Part shown: positions 1 through 5,663 of the stretch, one piece after another
Layout: each line of letters starts with the position of its first letter
Numbering within the stretch: position 1 is the stretch's first letter
Assembly: GCA_023381945.1 (NCBI GenBank)
Contig: JAMCQY010000070.1
Location: 1-9,399, forward strand
Length of the DNA stretch: 9,399 bases
Source: Deltaproteobacteria bacterium
Lineage (GTDB): Bacteria; Desulfobacterota; Desulfobaccia; Desulfobaccales; 0-14-0-80-60-11
Direction: 5' to 3'
The notes under the pieces: generated by a model
What the model was told of the DNA's origin: nothing
Seen by the model: only the letters and a program-made list of their open reading frames with translations
Database searches by the model: none
Program-made: the position numbers and the translations under genes

Positions 1-244
1 TTTCAGCCCCGGTTCCTAAACTGCACCCGTTCTGGCTAAACTTCTATGAACGTATCTTCAGCTCCAATTTGATAGTTTTCCTGCAAAATCTCTGCCGGAC
101 ACTACTGATAAAATATCTTGTATTTTCATTTAATTGCACATAATTTTAGTTTTACGACAAGTCTAGTATTTGATAAAAATCCCCGGCTGGCTATCCAGGA
201 GTTGGGAAAAGAAATACTTAAGGCGGGAAGCAAAACTGTGCCAG

Positions 245-1471
245 TCAGGCAGGGGTGGATCTGGCTGCCAGACCCCGCCCGGCCCAGCCGAGGGAACCAG
301 TCAGGCGCCGCATTAATGGCTGAACCAGGCCTTGCCATCCCAGGCGCAGGGGCCGGATAAGGTAGTACAGCCCGTATAGCCGATCCGGCAAAGGCGCCCA
401 GCGCCAATCCTCCACCGTGGGTTGGCAGACGCGGCACCAGACATGGCGGACCTGATCTTTAAAGCTATCCTGCGTCTGCAAATAAAAGGAGGTTTGCTCA
501 AAGAAACTTAGGGGTTCCCCGGTCCTTTTCCACATATTCCGGGCTACCCACCGGTGGACCGCGGCCACGACCGGTTCCGCCTCGGCCTCCCTGATTACCT
601 CCGCAGGCACCGGCGCCCCCAAAACCCCCTGGGCCAGGGAGAGGCCCAAAAGGGTCTGGCGCCATTGGCCCACAACTTGGGCTCTCTGTAACAACCGCGG
701 CCAATTCCAGTTATTCTGCGAATGGACCAGGCGGGCCACGTCGCTCACTAACGACAGGTTGGCCCAGGAGTGAAAGGTGCCGTGCTGACAAAGGAGCAAC
801 AGGTGGTCTTCGGGATGGAGGGTGGATACCGTCTTTCCCAGGACTTGCACGGGCACCCGCCGGGCCAGGGCCTCCTCCGGGTCCAGGCCGCCGCCCAGGT
901 AGCCGGCTGCAAACCGCCAGTGGACGTCCAGCATGGTGCGCCGCGGGTGCTCGAAGGTGAACTCGACGCCGTATTTTAGATGCAGGCGCTCCTGTTTCTT
1001 GGTCAGGGAATAGCGTGAGGTATAGCCCTGGGAGAGCAGCAGGTCTTTTACTTTCTCAATATCTTTCCGGCTCACCAAAATGTCCAAATCCACGAACTGG
1101 CGGAGGGCAATGTCTCCATAAGCCACCGCCGCCAATACCGGGCCTTTGAAGGGAACCGCGGGGATCTTCAGGGAGGCTAACTGGTTGAGAAGCTGGATTA
1201 ATTCCGTAGTCTTTTCCAGGTTTTGCCGGGCTTGGATTTTATAGAGGCGGCGCCAGTCGCGGAGAACCTCCGGCGGCGCCGTTTCCGGGCAACTGTCTGC
1301 CAACCAACGGTAGAGGAAAGGAAACACTCCATGGCCCAGGGCGGCTTTTAGCAGGCCAGGCCAATCAGTATCTGGCGGCGGTTTGAGCCTGTCTGAGGGC
1401 GAAATGCTGGTCTCCAGGTGAAGACAACGTATCAATCCCTCATGTTCAACTTGGTTAACGCGAGGCTCCAT
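245..1471 (-). CDS. Nucleotidyltransferase family protein (PF14907/NTP_transf_5-like)
   Basis: This 408-aa protein matches the uncharacterised nucleotidyltransferase family often found beside RiPP and capsule genes. Visible marks are a Lys-Gly near residues 109-110 (PFKGP), then YGD and LRQFVDLDILV at about 118-133, where D128 and D130 are the likely metal-binding acidic pair. LDVHW lies at 181-185, and a His-rich segment at 219-249 (HPEDHLLLLCQHG) is typical of the family. The C-terminal third is helical and less conserved. It is the last gene of the minus-strand series and is separated from the nearest precursor gene by a 454-bp repeat-filled gap, so it may have its own promoter. The ATG at 1471 has only a distant purine-rich site (GGGAGG, about 17 bases upstream). 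By family logic it should transfer a nucleotidyl group; the acceptor is unknown, and the modified peptide or its phosphate is a candidate. PF14907-type enzymes also accompany HprK-like kinases in paeninodin-type lasso clusters (from memory). Confidence 0.85.
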   Translation of the reverse strand: MEPRVNQVEHEGLIRCLHLETSISPSDRLKPPPDTDWPGLLKAALGHGVFPFLYRWLADSCPETAPPEVLRDWRRLYKIQARQNLEKTTELIQLLNQLASLKIPAVPFKGPVLAAVAYGDIALRQFVDLDILVSRKDIEKVKDLLLSQGYTSRYSLTKKQERLHLKYGVEFTFEHPRRTMLDVHWRFAAGYLGGGLDPEEALARRVPVQVLGKTVSTLHPEDHLLLLCQHGTFHSWANLSLVSDVARLVHSQNNWNWPRLLQRAQVVGQWRQTLLGLSLAQGVLGAPVPAEVIREAEAEPVVAAVHRWVARNMWKRTGEPLSFFEQTSFYLQTQDSFKDQVRHVWCRVCQPTVEDWRWAPLPDRLYGLYYLIRPLRLGWQGLVQPLMRRLTGSLGWAGRGLAARSTPA

Positions 1472-1571
1472 TAAGTTGCAGGCTCGCCTCCCTCACTCTT
1501 TCACATCGATATTATTCTGAAATTATTTAAGCTAGATATAACGTCATAAATAATTGCGCATGTTAGGTCGA

Positions 1572-1690
1572 GTCATAACCCCAGTTTTGTCACCCTGAGC
1601 AAAGCGAAGGGTCTCTGGTTTTCGTGAAAAGACGAGATTCTTCGGCGCCTCCGGCGCCTCAGAATGACAAAATGTGCAAAATTTTATGAC
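1572..1690. repeat. Dispersed palindromic repeat, type A ('CCTGAG...CTCAGAATGACA')
   Basis: The arms TTTTGTCACCCTGAG (1585-1599) and CTCAGAATGACAAAA (1658-1672) are inverted repeats of 15 bases with two mismatches. An outer GTCATAA/TTATGAC pair (1572-1578 and 1684-1690) extends the palindrome. The interior carries AAGCGAAGGGTCTC and GAGATTCTTCGGCGCC, which I recognise as a widespread intergenic element in Desulfobacterota and other environmental bacteria. It has no coding capacity and is probably a non-autonomous (MITE- or REP-like) element. Confidence 0.75.
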
Positions 1691-1720
1691 CCTATGTATA
1701 GATACCCTAACCAGCATTTG

Positions 1721-1841
1721 ATACCAGGTTGTAGCCGATGAACAAGAAATGTCTATTGTAGGGGCGCACCCGCGTGTGCGCCCTCATTTGGGCGGACACC
1801 TGGGTCCGACCCTACAACATCTCCTTTTGGCAATTTGGTAT
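1721..1841. repeat. Dispersed palindromic repeat, type B ('TTGTAGGGGCG...CCTACAA')
   Basis: Bases 1757-1817 begin TTGTAGGGGCGCACC and end GGTCCGACCCTACAA, an inverted pair with two mismatches around a GC-rich interior (GTGTGCGCCC, GGGCGGACACC). Outside it, ATACCAGGTT (1721-1730) and AATTTGGTAT (1832-1841) form a second imperfect inverted pair. 'TGTAGGGGCG...CCCTACA' elements are common dispersed intergenic repeats in many environmental genomes. There is no reading frame. Confidence 0.7.
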
Positions 1842-1925
1842 GAAAGGCTATATAGTTGCTGTAAAGTTTAGATTAAAGAAGCAATAATCGTACGACCTCT
1901 GTTTGTGACGACTAGCAAAGATAAT

Positions 1926-2111
1926 TCAGCTATTGCCCCGGTTGCTGCAAGCGCCGCAACCGCCTCCTGTTGATGATGGAGCCTTACAATTATCGATGGT
2001 TTGACTAGATCCTGTAGCTGTACCATTGTTGGTCTTGCAGGCAGTCAAAACGTACTCCTCCGGGGCGCCGCGACTCAAGACGATCAGTCGTGCCCTCTGC
2101 CATTTTTTCAT
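1926..2111 (-). CDS. Cys-rich RiPP precursor peptide, copy 1
   Basis: This 61-aa peptide starts at ATG 2111, with a GAGG site about 9 bases upstream. The leader (1-25) carries W4, LIVL at 9-12, G15, PEE at 17-19 and VL at 21-22, and ends at C25-K26. These elements recur at the same spacing in the other three precursors. The core is small, polar and Gly/Ser/Thr/Asn-rich with Cys at 42, 52 and 55 (GGGCGAC around the last two). The peptide ends six residues after C55 in a Ser. It is the copy furthest downstream, 95 bases after the acetyltransferase gene. The likely role is substrate of the three radical SAM/SPASM enzymes encoded upstream. Its Gly-rich core differs most from the others, and A7 replaces the leader Pro. 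The precursor call rests on repetition of the leader and on neighbourhood; the modification is not visible from sequence. Confidence 0.85.
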   Translation of the reverse strand: MKKWQRARLIVLSRGAPEEYVLTACKTNNGTATGSSQTIDNCKAPSSTGGGCGACSNRGNS

Positions 2112-2206
2112 AATCCCAAACCTCGTATGTAGAATTAATACATCTTCGATTGCCGGTAAATCCAGGACATTTATCTGGGCTTATTTTTTAATTGTTGCCA
2201 AATTTG

Positions 2207-2773
2207 TCAGGATCCAGGGAGCGCTGTACGCATTACCAGACGCCGCTTGCCGCGGACCAGCCGTTCTTCTTCCAACTGACTCTCCAGAGCGGGGATGACT
2301 GTTTTTTCAAAGCCCAATTTGTCATAGAGCTTTAAAGCGGGCCAATTATCTTCAGCCACCAAAAGCAATAGTTCTGACGCCCCTTCCGCCTCTGCCTGCT
2401 GCATGACCTTGAGAGTCAACGCCTCCCCGATCCCCATGCCCCGCCAGGGGGTAGATACTGTCAGGCCGAATAGCCAATAACCGACATAAGGGAAGTGTTC
2501 GGGAGGATGCCGGACTAGTTGGACAAAACCGACTACAGTATTTTTTCTGAGAGCCAGGTAGTTGGTCACACCAGGGATGGAAGACGTTTCAGCTAGTTGG
2601 TCTCCTAGATTAAGTGCCCTAGGTATTTTAATTTTGGCTCTTTGACAAAAATCAATAAGTTGTATAGAAGGACGCAGATTCTTGGCAATCAACCGATATT
2701 TGCCGGTGCCCTGGACTCTTCTGATGATTGTTCCGCAACATTTTTTAGTAAGCGAAACAAATGATTGTGACAT
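2207..2773 (-). CDS. GNAT-family N-acetyltransferase
   Basis: This 188-aa protein carries the acetyl-CoA-binding motif A of the GNAT fold: beta strand and VSTPWRGMGIGEALT at about 106-120, with the R/Q-x-x-G-x-G pyrophosphate loop seen as R111-G-M-G-I-G116. It is followed by motif B with an EDN (141-143) and the usual ALKLYDKLGFEKT (146-158). The first 60 residues are more basic and less recognisable. The start at ATG 2773 lies 6 bases after the stop of precursor copy 2, so it is probably co-translated with it, although no strong ribosome site is visible. Its position between two precursor genes suggests that it acetylates the mature or immature peptide (N-terminal amine or Lys) or gives self-protection. 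GNAT enzymes act on many small molecules, so the substrate is inference. Confidence 0.9.
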   Translation of the reverse strand: MSQSFVSLTKKCCGTIIRRVQGTGKYRLIAKNLRPSIQLIDFCQRAKIKIPRALNLGDQLAETSSIPGVTNYLALRKNTVVGFVQLVRHPPEHFPYVGYWLFGLTVSTPWRGMGIGEALTLKVMQQAEAEGASELLLLVAEDNWPALKLYDKLGFEKTVIPALESQLEEERLVRGKRRLVMRTALPGS

Positions 2774-2779
2774 AAATCA

Positions 2780-2953
2780 TCAAGATTCAGATTGTATACT
2801 GCAACTTACGCAACCGTAAGTGGAATCTTTATTCTGACATCCCTTATATGAATAACCTGGCCCTGTAATGCCATCTTTGCACCACTTCAAAAGGACTTCC
2901 TCCGGGGCCCCTTTGGCCAGCACGATCAACCGGGGTGTCTCCCATGCCTTCAT
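2780..2953 (-). CDS. Cys-rich RiPP precursor peptide, copy 2
   Basis: This 57-aa peptide starts at ATG 2953. An upstream in-frame GTG at 2968 is rejected because the run GGGAGGAGGG, a clear ribosome-binding site, lies between it and this ATG. The leader has W4, P7, LIVL at 9-12, G15, PEE at 17-19 and C25-K26. The core is Gly/Ser/Tyr-rich with Cys at 39, 48 and 51, and ends six residues after C51 in a Ser. The gene lies 163 bases downstream of copy 3 and 6 bases upstream of the acetyltransferase start. A nested hairpin (2975-3009) lies just upstream of its ribosome site. Leader residues are kept relative to copy 1 despite many synonymous codon changes, which points to selection on the protein. 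It is interpreted as a substrate of the radical SAM/SPASM enzymes. Confidence 0.88.
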   Translation of the reverse strand: MKAWETPRLIVLAKGAPEEVLLKWCKDGITGPGYSYKGCQNKDSTYGCVSCSIQSES

Positions 2954-2974
2954 CCACCCTCCTCCCACTCAGGT

Positions 2975-3009
2975 CGCCAATTTCGCCTTTCCCGGCGATT
3001 CATTTGGCG
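2975..3009 (-). promoter_or_regulatory. Nested hairpin upstream of precursor copy 2
   Basis: An outer pair CGCCAA/TTGGCG (2975-2980 with 3004-3009) encloses an inner pair TCGCC/GGCGA (2983-2987 with 2994-2998), with a 6-base loop. No U-run follows on the minus transcript, so it is not a classic terminator. It sits roughly 10 bases before the GGGAGGAGGG site of precursor copy 2 and may protect or gate that message. Confidence 0.4.
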
Positions 3010-3027
3010 CCTCAGGGATTTCCTTTT

Positions 3028-3060
3028 TCAAATTTTTTTAATCATTTTTTTATCCTCCTT
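3028..3060 (-). other. Orphan ribosome-binding site with 5-codon mini-ORF
   Basis: AAGGAGG (3060-3054) is placed 8 bases before an ATG (3045), but the frame stops after M-I-K-K-I at a TGA (3028-3030). Real precursors begin M-K-K-W or, in copy 3, ...K-K-I-W, so the TGA stands where a Trp TGG would be. The downstream frame does not resemble the leader. It is either the head of a decayed precursor or a translated leader element. Confidence 0.35.
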
Positions 3061-3116
3061 AGCACCTTTTTTAATTATGATCAAGCAAAAAATCTAAAGT
3101 GCGCCGCCCGTTGGGA

Positions 3117-3317
3117 CTAGCTAGCCCTCCTGGCGTTACAGGGAGGATATGAACAAAACTTAACGATTCCATAGTCATAATAAGTGCGGCAACTGTTTTT
3201 GCTGGTTGAGGGCCCCCCCGACGAATACTTGCAAGTATCCAAAACGCTTTCCTCCGGCATCCCTTGCGCCAAGACGATAAGCTGGGGTTTGCGCCAAATT
3301 TTTTTGGAAGATGTCAT
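3117..3317 (-). CDS. Cys-rich RiPP precursor peptide, copy 3
   Basis: This 66-aa peptide is read from ATG 3317. The frame stays open for another 17 codons upstream, but that part does not match the other leaders. The ribosome site is weak (GCAGGCGA just before the ATG), so the exact start is less certain than for copies 2 and 4. The leader carries four extra N-terminal residues, then W8, P11, LIVL at 13-16, G19, PEE at 21-23, VL at 25-26 and C29-K30, keeping the same 21-residue step from Trp to Cys. The core is rich in Ser, Tyr and basic residues, with Cys at 43, 55 and 60. The last two are separated by SYPP rather than by two residues as in the other copies. It ends six residues after C60 in a Ser. 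It lies between copies 4 and 2 and is probably co-transcribed with them. Confidence 0.85.
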   Translation of the reverse strand: MTSSKKIWRKPQLIVLAQGMPEESVLDTCKYSSGGPSTSKNSCRTYYDYGIVKFCSYPPCNARRAS

Positions 3318-3386
3318 TCGCCTGCACCATCCTAATCTGACAGGTCTAATAGGTCCGGTTCCAAGCATTTCGGGATGGCCAGATCA

Positions 3387-3551
3387 TTAACTAATGGCAT
3401 CCAGGTTGCAACTCGTGCAAAATCCTCTCCAATAACAACCACTATTTTTGCTTTGCGAAGCAGTCTTGGTGCCTCTGCACACACCTAAGACGTTTTCATC
3501 CGCGGTCCCTCTAGCCAACACGATCAACAGGGGTTTGTTCCATTTACGCAT
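3387..3551 (-). CDS. Cys-rich RiPP precursor peptide, copy 4 (54 aa)
   Basis: This short gene starts at ATG 3551 and stops at TAA 3387-3389. It has a textbook ribosome site, AGGAGG at 3564-3559, 7 bases before the ATG. The leader has M-R-K-W4, P7, LIVL at 9-12, G15, a variant A-D-E at 17-19, VL at 21-22 and C25-R26. The core has Cys at 39, 45 and 48, with aromatic residues (YWRGF) between the first two of these, and ends six residues after C48 in a Ser. It is the first precursor after the hairpin at 3609-3580 and has the strongest translation signal, so it may be the best expressed. It was found by matching the leader pattern of the other copies. The variant A-D-E shows that the Pro-Glu-Glu motif tolerates change. 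Confidence 0.85.
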   Translation of the reverse strand: MRKWNKPLLIVLARGTADENVLGVCRGTKTASQSKNSGCYWRGFCTSCNLDAIS

Positions 3552-3579
3552 AACCCTTCCTCCTGAGGCCCTTGCAAAA

Positions 3580-3609
3580 CCGGCTTCTTGTCATCCGCAG
3601 CAAAGCCGG
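3580..3609 (-). terminator. Possible hairpin terminator or attenuator before the precursor block
   Basis: On the minus transcript, CCGGCTT (3609-3603) pairs with AAGCCGG (3586-3580) around a 16-base loop, and TTTTGC follows. The stem of 7 pairs plus a short U-run lies between the third radical SAM gene and precursor copy 4. It could partly terminate enzyme transcription. It overlaps a broken type A repeat, so the hairpin may be a by-product of that repeat. Confidence 0.4.
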
Positions 3610-3630
3610 AGGATATAGATTCTTCGGCAG
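3588..3630. repeat. Truncated copy of dispersed repeat type A
   Basis: The run TTGTCATCC, GCAGCAAAGC, AGGATAT, AGATTCTTCGGC repeats the order of motifs in the complete type A element at 1572-1690 (TTGTCACCC, GAGCAAAGC, AGGGTCT, AGATTCTTCGGC). The right arm ending in AGAATGACA is missing. It lies between the third radical SAM gene and the precursor array. Confidence 0.55.
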
Positions 3631-3662
3631 AAAGGAATTTAACAAGAGCTTCCCATGCCGAT

Positions 3663-4775
3663 TTAAAATCCTAAGGCCCGGGCCCGGGCCCGGGCCACCG
3701 AGCAGAAATAATCCGACCAGTTGTCCAGCCGGCCGCTCTCCAGGTGGGCGTGGGCCGGGCACCAGAGGCAGAGATTGATGAGCGGGCAGGCGCGGCATTT
3801 CTCAAGAAACTCGCGCTCCTGCGAACGCATCTCCCTGACCCGGGGGACCAGATAATCCCAAGCTTCCCGGAGGCTGCCGCGGCGCAGGTCGTAAACACAA
3901 TCCGGGTGCCACAGGGAGGAGCACAGCCGGAAGAGGCCGGCATAACTCACGTTGAAGCTGCCCAGGCCGGCGCCGCAATGAAACAGGTGATCGCAGGCCG
4001 CTTCGGTGCAGGAAGGCATGATCAACCGGTCGCAGCCTTTTTTCAAGGCCGCGGCCCGCTCCGGGTCGGCCTGTTCGAGAGCCGCGATCTCTGCCGGGGA
4101 CAGGCGCTGGCCCTTGATTTCTTCATTCCGGCGCGGGTCGCCGTCAAAGCGCAGGTGCAGCAAGGGATCGAAGCGGAAGTAATCCCGGGTGCGCGCCCGG
4201 CAAAAAGCGGCGATGACGGGCAGTTCGTGAACATTGGCCCTGAGGGCCATGGCCTTGAGGCGCACCTTCACCCCGCTGCCCAGCAACAGGTCCAAGCCGC
4301 GCCGGAAGGCGCTAAAGGAGCCGGGCCGGCGGCTCACGGCCTCATAGGTCTCCCGGGTGGCGCCATATACTGAAACCTCCAGATCCCGGGGCGGAAAATG
4401 TTTAAAAAGCTCGACATGCTCCGCCGACACCAGGCAGGCATTGGTAAACACCGACACCAGGAGCCCCAGCCGCTTCAGTCCCAGGTAAATCTCGGCAAAG
4501 TCCTCCCGGAGCAGGGGCTCGCCGCCGGTGAGCAGGCACCACAAGGCCCCCATGGAGACCGCCTCCCGGCCAATTCTCAGAATCTCTTCCAGGGAAAGCT
4601 CTTTCTCCCTGGCCAGCCGGTCCCCGGCGGGCAGATTGATGTAACAATGAGGGCAATCATTGTTGCAGCGGGCCGTCACCTCCAGGTCGAAGGAGATTGG
4701 CGCCCGCCGTTCTTGCATCTTGTCCCAAAGGTGAAAACGGGGCAGGGAATCGGTGCTGACAAAAGAAGCGCTCAA
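3663..4775 (-). CDS. Radical SAM/SPASM peptide maturase (third enzyme)
   Basis: This 370-aa protein has a radical SAM core with the CxxxCxxC cluster motif C37-NND-C41-PH-C44, GGEP at 84-87 for SAM binding, and a strand-6-like EVSVYGATRETYEAVSR segment at about 133-149. A SPASM domain follows, with ligands for auxiliary 4Fe-4S clusters: C267 and C285 around a Gly, then C327-x2-C330-x5-C336-x2-C339 and C358. The length fits the PqqE/sactisynthase-like class. The start is TTG 4775, whose TTGA overlaps the stop of the peptidase gene; an ATG at codon 20 (4718) would leave all motifs intact. It should generate a 5'-deoxyadenosyl radical and act on the precursor peptides encoded downstream; Cys thioethers or C-C links are possible. 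The last residues form a repetitive RARARA run from a GC-only DNA repeat. Confidence 0.93.
   Translation of the reverse strand: MSASFVSTDSLPRFHLWDKMQERRAPISFDLEVTARCNNDCPHCYINLPAGDRLAREKELSLEEILRIGREAVSMGALWCLLTGGEPLLREDFAEIYLGLKRLGLLVSVFTNACLVSAEHVELFKHFPPRDLEVSVYGATRETYEAVSRRPGSFSAFRRGLDLLLGSGVKVRLKAMALRANVHELPVIAAFCRARTRDYFRFDPLLHLRFDGDPRRNEEIKGQRLSPAEIAALEQADPERAAALKKGCDRLIMPSCTEAACDHLFHCGAGLGSFNVSYAGLFRLCSSLWHPDCVYDLRRGSLREAWDYLVPRVREMRSQEREFLEKCRACPLINLCLWCPAHAHLESGRLDNWSDYFCSVARARARALGF
3677..3697. repeat. Tandem GGGCCC hexamer repeat at a gene end
   Basis: About three and a half copies of the self-complementary hexamer GGGCCC lie in the last codons of the third radical SAM gene, where they encode alternating Arg and Ala. 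Such a tract is prone to slippage, which would change the reading of the C-terminus. Confidence 0.7.
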
Positions 4776-5305
4776 ACCAGGGTCCGCCGCCAGGGCCGTA
4801 AAAGCTGTCCGGCCCTAAAAATTACAGGTTTCAAAAGGTTATGGCGGGAGAGCCAGGCGATCAACCGGCGCTCCGGTCCCAGGCCTAAAAGCACGGCCCG
4901 GCCTTGCCGTTCCACCCGGGTCACCAGGCCCAGAACATCCGCGGGCCGGATCAGACCATCCGCATCCGGAATATTGTCTCCCCGGACCAGGACCCCCCCC
5001 GGCCGCCGGCACAGCAGCCGGTGCACCACCAGCTTCCCGGTTTCAGGATGGCAAAAGGCCGCCACCTGGCCGCAACGGAGCTTGCCTCCTTTCACAGGTA
5101 TAATGGTTAAATTGTCACCATCTTGAATAAACGGGTGCATGCTAAAGCCCCGCGCCTTGAAGCGGAAAGAGGCGCCGCGGCTTAAAACGGCCCGCAGGAA
5201 TTCTTGCAGGGCCGGCCCCGAAAGGGACAGCACCCCACCGGGCACGCTATAGAGGCAGGATGGGGGCACATTTTTAAACTGTTGGTCGTACTGCAATTTC
5301 GGCAT
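4772..5305 (-). CDS. S26/S24-like serine peptidase (signal-peptidase-type fold), candidate leader peptidase
   Basis: This 177-aa protein has the signal peptidase catalytic layout: S55 in G-F-S-M-H-P (box B, 53-58), a hydrophobic strand, and VVHR at 93-96 where the general base lies. H95 stands where bacterial type I enzymes use Lys, as in SipW/Sec11-type peptidases. RGDN at 108-111 and D114 form the box D/E region. No N-terminal membrane segment is visible, unlike true signal peptidases, so the enzyme is probably cytosolic. Its stop overlaps the TTG of the radical SAM gene, so the two are coupled. ATG 5305 lies 12 bases after the leader-like fragment and has no close ribosome site. S24/S26-like proteins often accompany PqqD-type clusters; removing the precursor leader is the likely role (inference). 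A LexA-like regulator is less likely because no DNA-binding domain is visible. Confidence 0.85.
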   Translation of the reverse strand: MPKLQYDQQFKNVPPSCLYSVPGGVLSLSGPALQEFLRAVLSRGASFRFKARGFSMHPFIQDGDNLTIIPVKGGKLRCGQVAAFCHPETGKLVVHRLLCRRPGGVLVRGDNIPDADGLIRPADVLGLVTRVERQGRAVLLGLGPERRLIAWLSRHNLLKPVIFRAGQLLRPWRRTLV

Positions 5306-5317
5306 CAGTAAGGTGAA

Positions 5318-5443
5318 TTAGGTCTCCTGCAAATATCGGGTCTTCCCCCGGTGCCATCCCTCTTTGCAGACGGCTGGTACGGCTTCTTCCGCCGGTCCCC
5401 GCCCGATCACTAACATTTGGGGCTTGACCCACTTTTTGAACAG
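5318..5443 (-). pseudogene. Orphan or decayed precursor leader (copy 5)
   Basis: Reading from CTG 5443 gives 41 residues containing the same leader: W5, P8, a degenerate LIVL (M-L-V-I at 10-13), G16, A-E-E at 18-20 and C26-K27, with the exact 21-residue step from Trp to Cys. The tail is only 15 residues, has no further Cys and ends in Thr at TAA 5318-5320. A TAG lies just upstream in frame, and no ATG, GTG or TTG precedes the Trp; CTG would be the only start and has no ribosome site. It is best read as a precursor that lost its start and core. A minimal functional peptide, or a recombination donor for leaders, cannot be excluded. It sits 12 bases before the peptidase gene. Confidence 0.6.
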
Positions 5444-5663
5444 AAGAGATCTAGTCGGCTAGTCAAATAGTGCTGCAATAGAAATGCCAAGAGAGATTAG
5501 GTTCACAGAAAGCCGTCTTCTGACGCAGAGGATGCAGAAAATGGAAATTACAACGGGTGATCAATCAATAAATCTCAGCAGAAACGTTTAAACAATGAAA
5601 CATTGCCGATTCGTTCTGTAAACACTTATGTACACGCTATAGGACACCGTGGTTCCGGCAACT

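Larger units (their letters stand above)
1472..1925. other. Gene-free gap filled by two dispersed palindromic repeats
   Basis: No reading frame here looks coding on either strand, and no precursor-like leader could be found. The gap holds two large imperfect palindromes, listed separately. The A/T-rich stretch at about 1500-1560, just upstream of the nucleotidyltransferase, could carry its promoter, but I see no convincing -35/-10 pair. Confidence 0.7.

Noticed and set aside
3..140. Plus-strand frame open from the window edge, with hydrophobic stretches
   Set aside because: It has no start within the window, no recognisable similarity and a composition like the surrounding A/T-rich spacer; it could be chance.
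126..437. Minus-strand frame beginning inside the end of the nucleotidyltransferase gene and running into the left spacer
   Set aside because: Most of it overlaps the nucleotidyltransferase in another frame, and the rest covers non-coding-looking spacer; there is no ribosome site or family match.
1572..1841. Possible CRISPR array or small-RNA gene in the repeat-rich gap
   Set aside because: The two elements are different single palindromes, not regularly spaced direct repeats with spacers, and both match the look of common dispersed intergenic repeats.
3318..3368. N-terminal extension of precursor copy 3 by 17 codons
   Set aside because: The extension has no counterpart in the other precursors, and starting at 3317 restores the usual short lead before the conserved Trp.
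3744..5126. Two long plus-strand open frames (3744-4373 and 4398-5126)
   Set aside because: They are antisense to the third radical SAM enzyme and the peptidase, both with clear motifs; their products look like low-complexity shadows.
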